Shown piece by piece: positions 35,203 through 43,100 of a DNA stretch of 64,000 nucleotides. The notes below the pieces were generated by a model. It was not told the origin of the DNA and did no database searches. It saw only the letters and a program-made list of their open reading frames with translations. A program made the position numbers and the translations under genes. The stretch spans positions 5,952,001-6,016,000 of the forward strand of contig NZ_JAGRPV010000001.1 of assembly GCF_030014955.1 (NCBI RefSeq), in the 5' to 3' direction. Origin of the DNA: Cohnella hashimotonis. GTDB taxonomy: Bacteria > Bacillota > Bacilli > Paenibacillales > Paenibacillaceae. Each line of letters starts with the position of its first letter. The stretch's first letter is position 1.

Positions 35203-35499
35203 TTACTCGGAATCAATGTTAATCCATTTATCGGCCAGCAACGCCGCAACCATTTGAGCCCCGTCCTGTACGCCTTTCATATAAAAAAGTTCATGCTCGA
35301 GCGCCCTCTTGAATAGATGCTTATCCTCCCAGGCTAAATACCTGGCGAACTGTGTCTCATCCATGTTGCTGTAGAGTGCTTCGAATGCCATTCTCTCCTC
35401 GGTACGCGCTCTTAGCAATTCAGGATCTAAATCGTTTTGGACACAGATTGCATCCAAACGTTGCTGCATCGCCATCCGAAACCAAGCTGGAAGCTCCAC
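35203..35499 (-). CDS. Hypothetical protein, 98 aa
   Basis: A helical protein, MELPAWFRMAMQQRLDAICVQNDL...YLAWEDKHLFKRALEHELFYMKGVQDGAQMVAALL. The WEDK...E.LY.KG..DG pattern recurs in short Firmicutes proteins of unknown role. The start is GTG at 35499 with GGAGGGA seven bases upstream. Its stop lies 13 bp before the probable ATT start of the DUF3885 gene, so the two are likely co-translated. Confidence 0.65.
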   Translation of the reverse strand: MELPAWFRMAMQQRLDAICVQNDLDPELLRARTEERMAFEALYSNMDETQFARYLAWEDKHLFKRALEHELFYMKGVQDGAQMVAALLADKWINIDSE

Positions 35500-35522
35500 T
35501 CACTTCTCCCTCCGATATCTCA

Positions 35523-35711
35523 CTATTTGTGTAGCCGCTTATCATATCCTGCTTGCTTGCGATGGAACTGAACGATTAACTCGTCAACCTTCCGACTTTG
35601 CGCCTGAACAGCCTCATTTTTGTACAGCGGGATTCCTTGCTCTAACGATTGGCACCCAAGCTCGTTTAACTTTCGTTTTTCATCCTCATACTGATGAAGT
35701 AGGTGGAGCAT
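35523..35711 (-). CDS. Spo0E-like small protein
   Basis: 62 residues of a two-helix hairpin. The tail SRKVDELIVQFHRKQ resembles the S-Q-E-L-D-x-L-I-x-x-Y motif of Spo0E-family aspartyl-phosphate phosphatases. In those proteins it removes phosphate from Spo0A. Here the key Gln is replaced by Arg, so phosphatase activity is uncertain. GGAGG lies before the ATG at 35711. It is the first gene of the leftward accessory run. Confidence 0.5.
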   Translation of the reverse strand: MLHLLHQYEDEKRKLNELGCQSLEQGIPLYKNEAVQAQSRKVDELIVQFHRKQAGYDKRLHK

Positions 35712-35848
35712 GGGTTGGCCTCCTTATCTCCAATCTTTTGGATATTACCAATGCTCTTTGTAACTTATTAATCATTATACATTTGACTATTATTTGTATC
35801 AATATTTTAATTGTGACCTCTTTAAAGTGATTTTTCGTGACTCAAATA

Positions 35849-35870
35849 ACCTCTAAACTCATTATGAGGT
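35849..35870 (+). promoter_or_regulatory. Inverted repeat covering the ribosome binding site of the XRE gene
   Basis: ACCTC (35849-35853) and GAGGT (35866-35870) are complementary with a 12-nt spacer. The second arm is the likely Shine-Dalgarno of the gene. It could be a hairpin that hides the site or an operator for the regulator. GTGA(C) words recur just upstream at 35813, 35827 and 35837. Confidence 0.35.
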
Positions 35871-35877
35871 GTACAAC

Positions 35878-36222
35878 ATGTCCGAAATTTTGAAAAACGT
35901 TGGCCAGCGTATCCGAGAAATTAGAAAAGCAAAAGGCTTATCCCAAACTGCCCTAGCCGAAAAATGTGGTTTTACCTTTTCGTACATTGGCGGCGTTGAA
36001 AGAGCTGAGAAAAACATCTCTCTAATCAACTTAGAAAAAATAGCAGAGGGCTTGGACGTAGGAGTACACCAATTCTTTGTTTATTCTTATCAATATGAAC
36101 AGCTGCCTGCTAATGAAAAGATTATTCAGGAAGTGGTTTCTATGCTGATCCAGCATGATGAAGGAACGATTGAAATGGCAAAGAATATATTGTCGGAAGT
36201 TTTAAAGCGTTCACGTCAGTAA
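35878..36222 (+). CDS. XRE-type helix-turn-helix regulator
   Basis: 114 residues. The HTH_3 domain spans about 5-62 (VGQRIREIRKAKGLSQTALAEKCGFTFSYIGGVERAEKNISLINLEKIAEGL). The C-terminal helical tail is of the kind seen in small controller proteins of restriction-modification loci. The ATG at 35878 has GAGGT seven bases upstream; a GTG nine bases earlier overlaps that site. It lies 2 kb upstream of the multi-gene nuclease cassette and may control it. Confidence 0.85.
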   Translation: MSEILKNVGQRIREIRKAKGLSQTALAEKCGFTFSYIGGVERAEKNISLINLEKIAEGLDVGVHQFFVYSYQYEQLPANEKIIQEVVSMLIQHDEGTIEMAKNILSEVLKRSRQ

Positions 36223-36256
36223 GCCATGTCAAAGCGGCATGGCTTACACTTTTAAA
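36220..36256 (+). terminator. Terminator after XRE gene
   Basis: TAAGCCATG and CATGGCTTA form a perfect 9-bp stem with a 9-nt loop starting at the stop codon, followed by CACTTTT. Confidence 0.65.
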
Positions 36257-36549
36257 TTCTTAAAAAAGCACCCGAAGTTGCCTAATCAAAGTAATCCGTG
36301 AAATACTTTTATCATCTTCCATAACGGAAAGCCGTAAAAGAGCCTGAACAAGTCGGTGATACCCCTTTTCAGACGACGGACAAGGATAACTGAATCGACG
36401 GTATCCCTTAACCAGCGGAAATGCGATTTAATGAGCACGATATCGAATTTACCTTATTCCTCATCCTTCATCAGTAGTTGTAGAAAAGTCCGCTTCGCTG
36501 TGCTAGTTTTTGTGATACCTTCAACTTATGTAATATTACAGGGAATAGT
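36257..36549. other. Intergenic region, nothing recognised
   Basis: AT-rich sequence between the XRE gene and the convergent 251-aa gene. No gene, repeat or clear promoter was seen. Confidence 0.4.
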
Positions 36550-37305
36550 TTATCTAGAAATTCCTTGTGCTAACATCATTCTTCCAACTTCGAATATGGC
36601 GGCGAATTCAATATTCATAACCTCTGAAATCACTGAATCATCTTCCAGCCGTTTATACTGAAGCCCATCAGTATACACATATTTGTAAACTTCACTAAAG
36701 TCATACACATTTTTAGCTATTAATGTTCCTTCTCCATATATAATTCCTGAAGTAATGGAGTGATTACCTCCTTCAACAAAACAAATTCCCATAGGCAACA
36801 ACACATCCACTCGATGGTTTGATGTGTCTTCCTTCCACTTACCCCATGGCCTTGATTCGCCTATGGAAGAAATTGATTCCACATATCGAGAAATATTCCA
36901 CGGCCAAGGTAACACTAAATCTTGAATAATATTTACTTCTATAGTCCTGTTCTCTTCCTTATTGTAAATCATATTGTACATAGTTTTTCCATCTAAAGAG
37001 ACTTTCTCAGACAGTCCGAAAAATGGAAGCCACGGCGTGATGCTCGGATACTTTTTCGTTTCGCCATGATCATCTTCATAAAGAAGATTAGTTAAGTAAG
37101 CTGTCTGTAATTTCATTCCAAGTAGTTTCACGAAATCCAGTATAGGATGCCTATACCCTTCGTTAACTTGACGTTGCTCTGCTTTGTTTAATATTGAATT
37201 AGCTAAACTGAGCATTCTATCGAATTGCTTTTTTTTAATTTCAAGATCACTTAAAATAACTGCGGTATGCTTCTTACTTCTATTTTTAAGAAACCAATTT
37301 AGCAA
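36550..37305 (-). CDS. DUF6710-like hypothetical protein, 251 aa
   Basis: A soluble protein. Recognisable features are VVLPWPWNISRYVESISSIG-like LVLPWPWNISRYVESISSIG, the Gly-rich MGICFVEGGNHSITSGIIYGEG, and FEFAAIFEIGR-like IEFAAIFEVGRMM at the end. The GNHS-S-G-I segment recurs in a mobile-element-associated family that I remember as DUF6710; its function is unknown. The start is TTG at 37305 with GGAGG nine bases upstream. It is a single gene, convergent with the XRE regulator. Confidence 0.65.
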   Translation of the reverse strand: MLNWFLKNRSKKHTAVILSDLEIKKKQFDRMLSLANSILNKAEQRQVNEGYRHPILDFVKLLGMKLQTAYLTNLLYEDDHGETKKYPSITPWLPFFGLSEKVSLDGKTMYNMIYNKEENRTIEVNIIQDLVLPWPWNISRYVESISSIGESRPWGKWKEDTSNHRVDVLLPMGICFVEGGNHSITSGIIYGEGTLIAKNVYDFSEVYKYVYTDGLQYKRLEDDSVISEVMNIEFAAIFEVGRMMLAQGISR

Positions 37306-37473
37306 AACACCCTACCTCCATAAAGCAATCACTTTTATTAGACCTACTCAATATTCATAATACAGTATCTTTCAGAAAGTTTTTAAAATCTGGATGTACT
37401 TTTATGATGTATTCATCAATAAAACTCTGTATAAAAGGTTATCTACAATATCGCCCGCCCCGCTTCCTTAGGG

Positions 37474-37584
37474 ACATAAATCAAGCGGGCCAAGGTCAGA
37501 GATGAGCTTGCCCGTGTACTGGAATATCTTCGTGAGAACGGTATTGAGTTCATCGCAGCGGGCGTATCCACTCTCAACAGTTGA
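37474..37584 (+). pseudogene. Short coding fragment
   Basis: From just after an in-frame stop, the frame reads IKRAKVRDELARVLEYLRENGIEFIAAGVSTLNS and ends at 37584. It looks like a real helix-strand protein end but has no start codon or upstream coding sequence. It is probably a gene remnant; the family is unknown. Confidence 0.3.
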
Positions 37585-37595
37585 AGGAGGATGAG

Positions 37596-37823
37596 GTGTC
37601 TTGGCCTACAGTATTATTCACTCATCCAGACTTTGTTGTTCTGCCAGTGCATGCTCATGCGTTACAACAAAACGGTGTTTTTAACTTAGAGCCACAAGAA
37701 ATCGGACTCCGTTTTGTAGTTGCCGATATCGAGACTAAAGAAGATTTTGAGCGAAATACGCTGGACGGAGATGCCTTCATGGGTTCTTGGGTCACACAAC
37801 AAGTCGCCGTGGCGAAAATGTAA
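37596..37823 (+). CDS. Small hypothetical protein, 75 aa
   Basis: It begins with GTG at 37596, five bases after AAGGAGG, giving MSWPTVLFTHPDFVVLPVHAHALQQ. It is a compact beta-rich protein with the central segment EIGLRFVVADIETKEDFERNTLDGDAFMGSW. No family is recognised. A strong terminator follows, so it is transcribed separately from the cassette downstream. Confidence 0.6.
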   Translation: MSWPTVLFTHPDFVVLPVHAHALQQNGVFNLEPQEIGLRFVVADIETKEDFERNTLDGDAFMGSWVTQQVAVAKM

Positions 37824-37847
37824 GCTACCTTTTTGAGCTATGATTGC

Positions 37848-37882
37848 AGGGTTCGACCTCATTTGAGAGTCGAACCCTTTTA
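37848..37882 (+). terminator. Terminator upstream of the nuclease cassette
   Basis: AGGGTTCGAC and GTCGAACCCT form a perfect 10-bp stem with an 11-nt loop, followed by TTTTATT. Confidence 0.8.
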
Positions 37883-37919
37883 TTGAGTTGAATTAACCAC
37901 ATATTCGTTCGAGTTTTTG

Positions 37920-37948
37920 TTGAGCCTTATGCCCTATTGCGTTAAGAT
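37920..37948 (+). promoter_or_regulatory. Promoter of the nuclease cassette
   Basis: TTGAGC (-35) and TAAGAT (-10) are separated by 17 bp. The -10 ends about 36 bp upstream of the first gene. Confidence 0.5.
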
Positions 37949-37984
37949 TAGAGGATAATGTTACCAATTCCGACAGGAGGCTTT

Positions 37985-38590
37985 ATGATTCCATCATATG
38001 ATAGAGAAGCTGATCTAAGAGAGAAATTCAATCAATTCGTCAGCAGTAAAGTCACCGGGGTAACGGAAGACTATTATTCCCGGTTGTCGGTTGAGGACTT
38101 CGAGGAGATCAAGACGACCCTAAAGGACATACATAACATCATCACGTACAAGACGACAGTCCGTTTCATCGATTGGGTAAGTGAGCGATTTCCCTATGTA
38201 AAGGAAAATTATCAGATATATTTGGATCAAGTACTAGGTACGAAGCCGAGCGACAATGGATACGATCTCGTAGTTACTGGTGGGGTAAACATCATTGCCG
38301 AAATCAAATGCAATAAGCCGATCAACAACGGGTATAAATTTGGCTCCGCTCAGAGAAATGGTATCGTTAAGGATATCAGGGGGTTACTCGAAGGCAAGTC
38401 CAAGGCTAAATCTGTTGCCCCAAGCAATGCGTATAAGTTTCTTGTCATCTATGACTTTGGTGAATATACGTTGAAAGCCGTGCAGCACCTTATCAAGAAT
38501 ATTGAAGCTGATCTAAGAGGCAAAGTTGAAGTTTACGATGACAGCACCACTCTAACCTTGGAGAAGGTATATATCGTATTTACAAAATAA
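37985..38590 (+). CDS. PD-(D/E)XK-like nuclease, first gene of cassette
   Basis: 201 residues. The helical N-terminal half (about 1-80) precedes a core with G-Y-D94 (SDNGYDLVV), then E106-I-K108 in NIIAEIKCN, then a helix with Q123 (SAQRNGIVKDIRGLL). D...ExK plus the following Q-containing helix is the pattern of restriction-like nucleases. GACAGGAGG lies four bases before the ATG at 37985; the ATG 27 bases upstream has no ribosome binding site. It opens a co-directional set of six genes. I do not recognise a named family. Confidence 0.65.
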   Translation: MIPSYDREADLREKFNQFVSSKVTGVTEDYYSRLSVEDFEEIKTTLKDIHNIITYKTTVRFIDWVSERFPYVKENYQIYLDQVLGTKPSDNGYDLVVTGGVNIIAEIKCNKPINNGYKFGSAQRNGIVKDIRGLLEGKSKAKSVAPSNAYKFLVIYDFGEYTLKAVQHLIKNIEADLRGKVEVYDDSTTLTLEKVYIVFTK

Positions 38591-38609
38591 ATAAGGTGCA
38601 GTACTAGAA

Positions 38610-39053
38610 ATGAAGTTAGACCTTATGAAATTCTTCGATGGCTATGTAAAAAACTACCATACCTTCAATTTCTCTATTCATCATGGCAAGCACTCTTTCA
38701 CCATGACAGAAATTGAGTATTTTTCGAGACTTGGCTCGGTCAACTTAGACAAGCTTTTTTGTGATCGTGAAGTGCGTCCCTATAACGTCATTGGCATTAT
38801 GAGTATTCCAAGTATTTACAGGGTCGAGGAGTTACTCAGTATCGCAAAAGCTACATGCAAGGTTGACAACGCCTTACTTGTATTCAAAACATATTCGTCG
38901 AGAAAGAGTCAGTCCTACTTTGACGAGGCTCATGCTTATCTGCTCAACAAAAGAAAAATAATCGCTACTAAATTGGCGTTAGTATCCGATATTGGCGGTA
39001 CCTTATTTATGCATTTCAATAAACCGTCTCAAGGTGAGCAATGGACTACTTAA
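38610..39053 (+). CDS. Cassette gene 2, unknown protein, 147 aa
   Basis: A soluble protein, MKLDLMKFFDGYVKNYHTFNFSIHHGKHSFTMTEIEYFSRLGSVNLDKLFCD. A beta-strand/helix pattern (VIGIMSIPSIYRVEELLSIAKATCKVDNALLVFKTYSSRKS) suggests an alpha/beta fold. No catalytic signature was recognised. It starts 19 bp after gene 1 and its end overlaps gene 3 by 13 bp, so the three should be made together. Confidence 0.65.
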   Translation: MKLDLMKFFDGYVKNYHTFNFSIHHGKHSFTMTEIEYFSRLGSVNLDKLFCDREVRPYNVIGIMSIPSIYRVEELLSIAKATCKVDNALLVFKTYSSRKSQSYFDEAHAYLLNKRKIIATKLALVSDIGGTLFMHFNKPSQGEQWTT

Positions 39054-39601
39054 ATCATTATTACCAAGAAGCCTATATCTTTGGGACAGTACATTCCCGT
39101 TTCGAAGCTCAGGGCTTCCTAACCGCATATGACTTCTTCTGTATCATAATCTGGAAAGCAAATCGGGCCAAGACTAAGATAGCGAAGCGTTTGTTAAAAA
39201 GCGGCAGCTATGCCAATCTTGATGAAGCTGTGATTGCTCTTACTTCAGGTATTAACGAAGTTTCAGACCACAAAAACCGACTTCGTTTATTGATGATGAA
39301 TTGGGGTTTTCAACTCCCGATGGCGACGGCAATACTGACCGTTTTATATCCAGATGACTTTACGGTTTATGATATCAGGGTTTGTAATGAACTGAACGGC
39401 TTTCATAATCTCAAAAATATGGTTAGCTTCGAAAGCATCTGGAGTGGTTTTCTTTCATATAAGCAACAGGTTGAGTTGGTTGCACCAACAGACATATCCC
39501 TTCGAGATAAAGATCGCTATCTATGGGGTCGATCTTTTGCTAGTCAGCTTGAGAATGATATCGCAAGAAATTTCTTGGAGGAGGAACCCGAAGATGAGTG
39601 A
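39041..39601 (+). CDS. Helix-hairpin-helix DNA-glycosylase-like protein, cassette gene 3
   Basis: 186 residues, mostly helical. The segment WGFQLPMATAILTVLYPDDFTVYDIRV resembles the helix-hairpin-helix plus catalytic Asp region of HhH-GPD glycosylases (G-x-x-x-x-A-x-x-I-L ... D). This could recognise or excise a modified base, but the match is by eye and an iron-sulfur motif is absent. The start overlaps gene 2, and its stop overlaps the start of gene 4 (ATGAGTGA at 39594-39601). Confidence 0.55.
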   Translation: MDYLNHYYQEAYIFGTVHSRFEAQGFLTAYDFFCIIIWKANRAKTKIAKRLLKSGSYANLDEAVIALTSGINEVSDHKNRLRLLMMNWGFQLPMATAILTVLYPDDFTVYDIRVCNELNGFHNLKNMVSFESIWSGFLSYKQQVELVAPTDISLRDKDRYLWGRSFASQLENDIARNFLEEEPEDE

Positions 39602-39884
39602 CGAACTAAAGCATTACTTACCAGAAGAAGTTCCCAACCATCTGTTCACACAAAGCCGATTAAGCAAAATGGGTCTTGCTCCTTCCGCAGATCATGCCGC
39701 CTTTGTTGTTTGTCCAGAACAGAGGCAGAAATTCAAGTTGTACGACATCAATGCGACTAGACAGCGTAAACAGCAAAAGTGGTTCTCTCTCGTTCAGAAG
39801 GATGCGACGGTCGAGCAGATATTGGCTGAACGCAAACGTGAACTAGAGGTCAGGAAAGCTCAAATAGGGCCGGGTCCCAAATAA
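39594..39884 (+). CDS. Small basic protein, cassette gene 4, 96 aa
   Basis: It begins MSDELKHYLPEEVPNHLFTQSRLSKMGLAP. A short core (AAFVVCPEQRQKFKLYDINATRQRKQQK) and a charged C-terminal helix (VEQILAERKRELEVRKAQIG) follow. GAGGAGG lies nine bases upstream and the start overlaps gene 3, so tight coupling is expected. It may be a nucleic-acid-binding or adaptor subunit. No family is recognised. Confidence 0.6.
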   Translation: MSDELKHYLPEEVPNHLFTQSRLSKMGLAPSADHAAFVVCPEQRQKFKLYDINATRQRKQQKWFSLVQKDATVEQILAERKRELEVRKAQIGPGPK

Positions 39885-39917
39885 CTATTTTCGGTGTCGA
39901 ACATTTTTGGTAGTTTG

Positions 39918-39968
39918 ATCGACGTCGATTAATTATCTACTTGTAACCAGATCGTTTGCTTATATATT
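39918..39968 (+). promoter_or_regulatory. Internal promoter with palindrome, upstream of gene 5
   Basis: TTGTAA (39941-39946) and TATATT (39963-39968) are 16 bp apart. A perfect 12-bp palindrome ATCGACGTCGAT (39918-39929) lies 11 bp before the -35. It could bind a regulator such as the XRE protein upstream. Confidence 0.5.
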
Positions 39969-40014
39969 AAGTTTATTGCTCAGTAGTAAACTGCATATTG
40001 GAAGGGGGTATTCA

Positions 40015-41373
40015 ATGGCTAGTCTTAACGAACTTATTGATGCGATCACTCTGGTACTAACAGAGGAAAAAGCATATGACTTACCCACCGTTTGCACGAG
40101 ATACGGTCTGGATAGCGGAGATGAGTCAGAGGCATTTAGAAGTAGACGTGTCTATGTCCAAAAAAGGCTTAAAGCTAAAGATCAATTATTCCTACTAGAC
40201 ATGGCAAAGCGGGTTATTAACGACTATGGTTCAGCAGCTAATTCTTTAGCTAAACTAGTTCTTCGTCTTAGCCCAACAGGACTCTTTACGATCAGTGAGA
40301 TAACTAGACGAAATATCATGGATGAACTACATGCTAGGAATAACATTCCGGGCAAGTACGATTTGATCGAGTTCTTAAACAGGATATGGGATTTGGACAG
40401 CATGCCGTCTTTAGATTCCCGTTTCAAGACAGCATCAGGCGATATTTGGCAGCATATGATCAATAATTCTGACTGGGACGATTTTTACTTATACGAGAAG
40501 TACTTAGAGTTATTGACTGCAACTGATGAAGTGTTTATTAAATTTTTGGAGCAAGTCGTACATCCGTTAGTGCGGCAACAGACCGAACAGGATGAGTATG
40601 TTGAGTTCATCAATAAGCATTTAGTACACGATGGCTATAAATTCTCATTGGCAGACAATATATCGGGGTTCCCAGTATATAAAATAAGCAAGGTTCTTGA
40701 TGGGGTTAAAGGCAATGTGAAAAACCTGATATTCGCCACGGTGGGTCAGAAGCCGGAAATTGTGATCAGTGACTCGATCAACAACGATATTAAAATCGTA
40801 AAGCATGAAGAGAATTGCTTAGTCTATGACCGAGCAATTCCGAACACTGGCTTGTACTGGGCAGACCTTGTGACGTGGTGGGCAGATAGAAGTGGCACTG
40901 CGGAGCCATATCGAGATACTGAAAAATCTCTCTATTGGCGTTTATATAAGACATTAGCTTCTCCACCGGAACAGCTATTATTCAGAAATTATTTCAAGTA
41001 CTTTAAGGGATTGTTTGACAAGAATTTTCCTGCTCTTATTCCGCAGGTTTACTTGCACTATGATCCATACACGATAAAACAGCGGGCTGGAAAAGCGCTC
41101 TTGCCCAGGCAGCGAATGGACTTCCTTTTGTTATTCTCTAATAAGCAGCGAATAGTCATTGAAATAGACGGAAAGCAGCATTACTCTGATGGTGAAATTT
41201 CTAGTCCTCAAAAGTACGCTGAAATGGTGCATGCTGATAGAGAGTTAAAACTTAGTGGCTATGAGGTTTATCGATTCGGCGGATATGAGCTGATGGACGA
41301 AGAAATAGGAGCACCTATTGTTAAAGAGTTCTTCGAAGGATTATTCAAAAAGCATGGAGTCAAATCATCATAA
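40015..41373 (+). CDS. AbiJ-NTD3-like protein fused to DUF559/Vsr-like nuclease
   Basis: 452 residues. The N-terminal helical region (about 1-95) precedes an AbiJ-NTD3-like domain (about 96-225, ITRRNIMDEL...YDLIEFLNRIWDLDSMPS). A middle domain follows (about 230-320). The C-terminal PD-(D/E)XK domain (about 340-445) has D369 (RMDFLLLF), E383-x-D385-G-K387 in VIEIDGKQHY, and FGGYEL at the end. AbiJ-type proteins abort infection; the fused nuclease suggests DNA cleavage as the effector. The ATG at 40015 follows GGAAGGGGG. It has its own promoter but stays co-directional with genes 1-4 and 6. Confidence 0.7.
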   Translation: MASLNELIDAITLVLTEEKAYDLPTVCTRYGLDSGDESEAFRSRRVYVQKRLKAKDQLFLLDMAKRVINDYGSAANSLAKLVLRLSPTGLFTISEITRRNIMDELHARNNIPGKYDLIEFLNRIWDLDSMPSLDSRFKTASGDIWQHMINNSDWDDFYLYEKYLELLTATDEVFIKFLEQVVHPLVRQQTEQDEYVEFINKHLVHDGYKFSLADNISGFPVYKISKVLDGVKGNVKNLIFATVGQKPEIVISDSINNDIKIVKHEENCLVYDRAIPNTGLYWADLVTWWADRSGTAEPYRDTEKSLYWRLYKTLASPPEQLLFRNYFKYFKGLFDKNFPALIPQVYLHYDPYTIKQRAGKALLPRQRMDFLLLFSNKQRIVIEIDGKQHYSDGEISSPQKYAEMVHADRELKLSGYEVYRFGGYELMDEEIGAPIVKEFFEGLFKKHGVKSS

Positions 41374-41399
41374 AAACTAAATGATAGTTGGAGGGGACA

Positions 41400-43100
41400 A
41401 TGTTACAAATAATCTCAGGAAAATTTTATGGAGATAGGCATATTCATGAGAATAAAGGTCTTGGAATCCTGTACTCCAACTATAGTTGGTTCAACTCTAT
41501 AGAAACCGACATAGTCTCTTTAGAGCCTGCTGATCTTCATGGAGATGTCAAAGGATACATTATTAGTTATGTAAACAAACTTGAAAGTGATGAAGGAAAA
41601 GGGTTTTCTTTAGTCAGAACGGGTGACCCTGAGATTGTGCAGCAATTCAGGTTACTGTGTTCTTTTGCATTGAATGCGTACTTCGATCATGACAAAGTAA
41701 CCGTACAAATAAATTGCAGAGAAAAATCAGAGGGTATAGGTGACGATACAGTTCCGGCGCAGTTTGTACCTAATTTTTTCAAAAGGGAAATTAATGGTAC
41801 TGCTGCAGAGGTCGACTATTTTATCTCATTTGTAAAGCACGTGATTGGTTTGAGACGGGAAGACTATAATAACGTCATTGCGTGTTTAACAAACTATTTG
41901 GATGCACTGGAAGCTGTAAACTATAACATCGATTTGGCTTATTCAATGATCATCTATTCGCTAGAAGCCTTGAGTAAAAAGTATAACCACTATACTCCTT
42001 CTTGGCAAGATTACGATCAACGGTTGAAGAAAGATTTAGAGGCTCATTTCGAGACAATTGATGCCGAGAAGGCTCAAGGGATAAAGGATATACTGGTTAA
42101 TTCCGCACACTTGAAATTACAGCAAAATTTTATTGACTTCGTAAACAGTAATCTTTCTGATTCCTTTTTTGAAGAAGAGTCTTTCGGTGTGAGTGCTGCA
42201 CTTAAGAAGTCAGAATTAAAAAGAGCACTCCGAAATGCGTACTTTCTAAGATCTGGGTATGTCCACGAATTAAGAACAATGTTGAAGCAGTTAAAGATAC
42301 CCACGATAGCCGCCGGAGACGTCTACAATTGGCAGGGTGATCCTTATTTAACGTTTTCGGGGCTGATTAGAGTTTTTAGACATGTAGTAAAGAATTTCAT
42401 CTGGTCGAGAGAAACTGTTACCACCGAAAATATAGACTGGAGAAGTGAATTGCCTGGTATGGTGATTCTTGAGATCGCCCCTCAATACTGGGTGTGGCAA
42501 CATGAGAACTTCCTCACCGCTCATTCAACGAGTAAATTTTCTGGTTTCCTATCACAATTAGCTGAGGTACTATCTCAAAACGAGCCTCTAACTAGTTTAA
42601 AAGAGTTACTTGAAAAGTATATTATACTTTTACCGAATGCAAAGAATAAGGAAAAAGTATCAATGTACTGTATGTTCTTTCTATATACAATTTCGGTTAG
42701 GGAAGAACATAGGCCTGTTAATCATCAGAAGTTTATAAGTGAAAATGCCGAACTTACAGAAATACCTTGTATAGAGAATATGGTGACTTATCTGTATACC
42801 GGACAGGATTGGCCTTGGGAAAAAGAAGTATGCCTACGCATATATGACGATTACAATACTTCTAGATTCTCAGCAAGCTCATTAAAACTTCCAAGTATTT
42901 TTGAGATCGGCATACTTTGCCGCTTAGCAAACTTGTGTGATCCATGTGAAGATTTAAATAATAGAACGCGTTTGTTTAAAAACGCTCAACATGAGGCAGC
43001 AGGATATGAACAGATTCAAAATTATATAAAGAATTGTCTTGATATTAATTGTAATGCTGATATATCTTATATCCTTAAAAGGTGTAAAGGAGAGTCATAG
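41400..43100 (+). CDS. Large HEPN-motif protein, cassette gene 6
   Basis: 566 residues. The N-terminal half is beta-rich (about 1-130). A helical region at about 135-300 ends in NAYFLRSGYVHELR, where R284-x4-H289 is the catalytic R-x4-6-H signature of HEPN ribonucleases. The remaining C-terminal half is helical and unrecognised. HEPN proteins in defence systems cleave RNA after activation. GGAGGGG lies directly before the ATG at 41400 (an in-frame TTG at 41388 overlaps it). It follows gene 5 by 26 bp. Confidence 0.65.
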   Translation: MLQIISGKFYGDRHIHENKGLGILYSNYSWFNSIETDIVSLEPADLHGDVKGYIISYVNKLESDEGKGFSLVRTGDPEIVQQFRLLCSFALNAYFDHDKVTVQINCREKSEGIGDDTVPAQFVPNFFKREINGTAAEVDYFISFVKHVIGLRREDYNNVIACLTNYLDALEAVNYNIDLAYSMIIYSLEALSKKYNHYTPSWQDYDQRLKKDLEAHFETIDAEKAQGIKDILVNSAHLKLQQNFIDFVNSNLSDSFFEEESFGVSAALKKSELKRALRNAYFLRSGYVHELRTMLKQLKIPTIAAGDVYNWQGDPYLTFSGLIRVFRHVVKNFIWSRETVTTENIDWRSELPGMVILEIAPQYWVWQHENFLTAHSTSKFSGFLSQLAEVLSQNEPLTSLKELLEKYIILLPNAKNKEKVSMYCMFFLYTISVREEHRPVNHQKFISENAELTEIPCIENMVTYLYTGQDWPWEKEVCLRIYDDYNTSRFSASSLKLPSIFEIGILCRLANLCDPCEDLNNRTRLFKNAQHEAAGYEQIQNYIKNCLDINCNADISYILKRCKGES

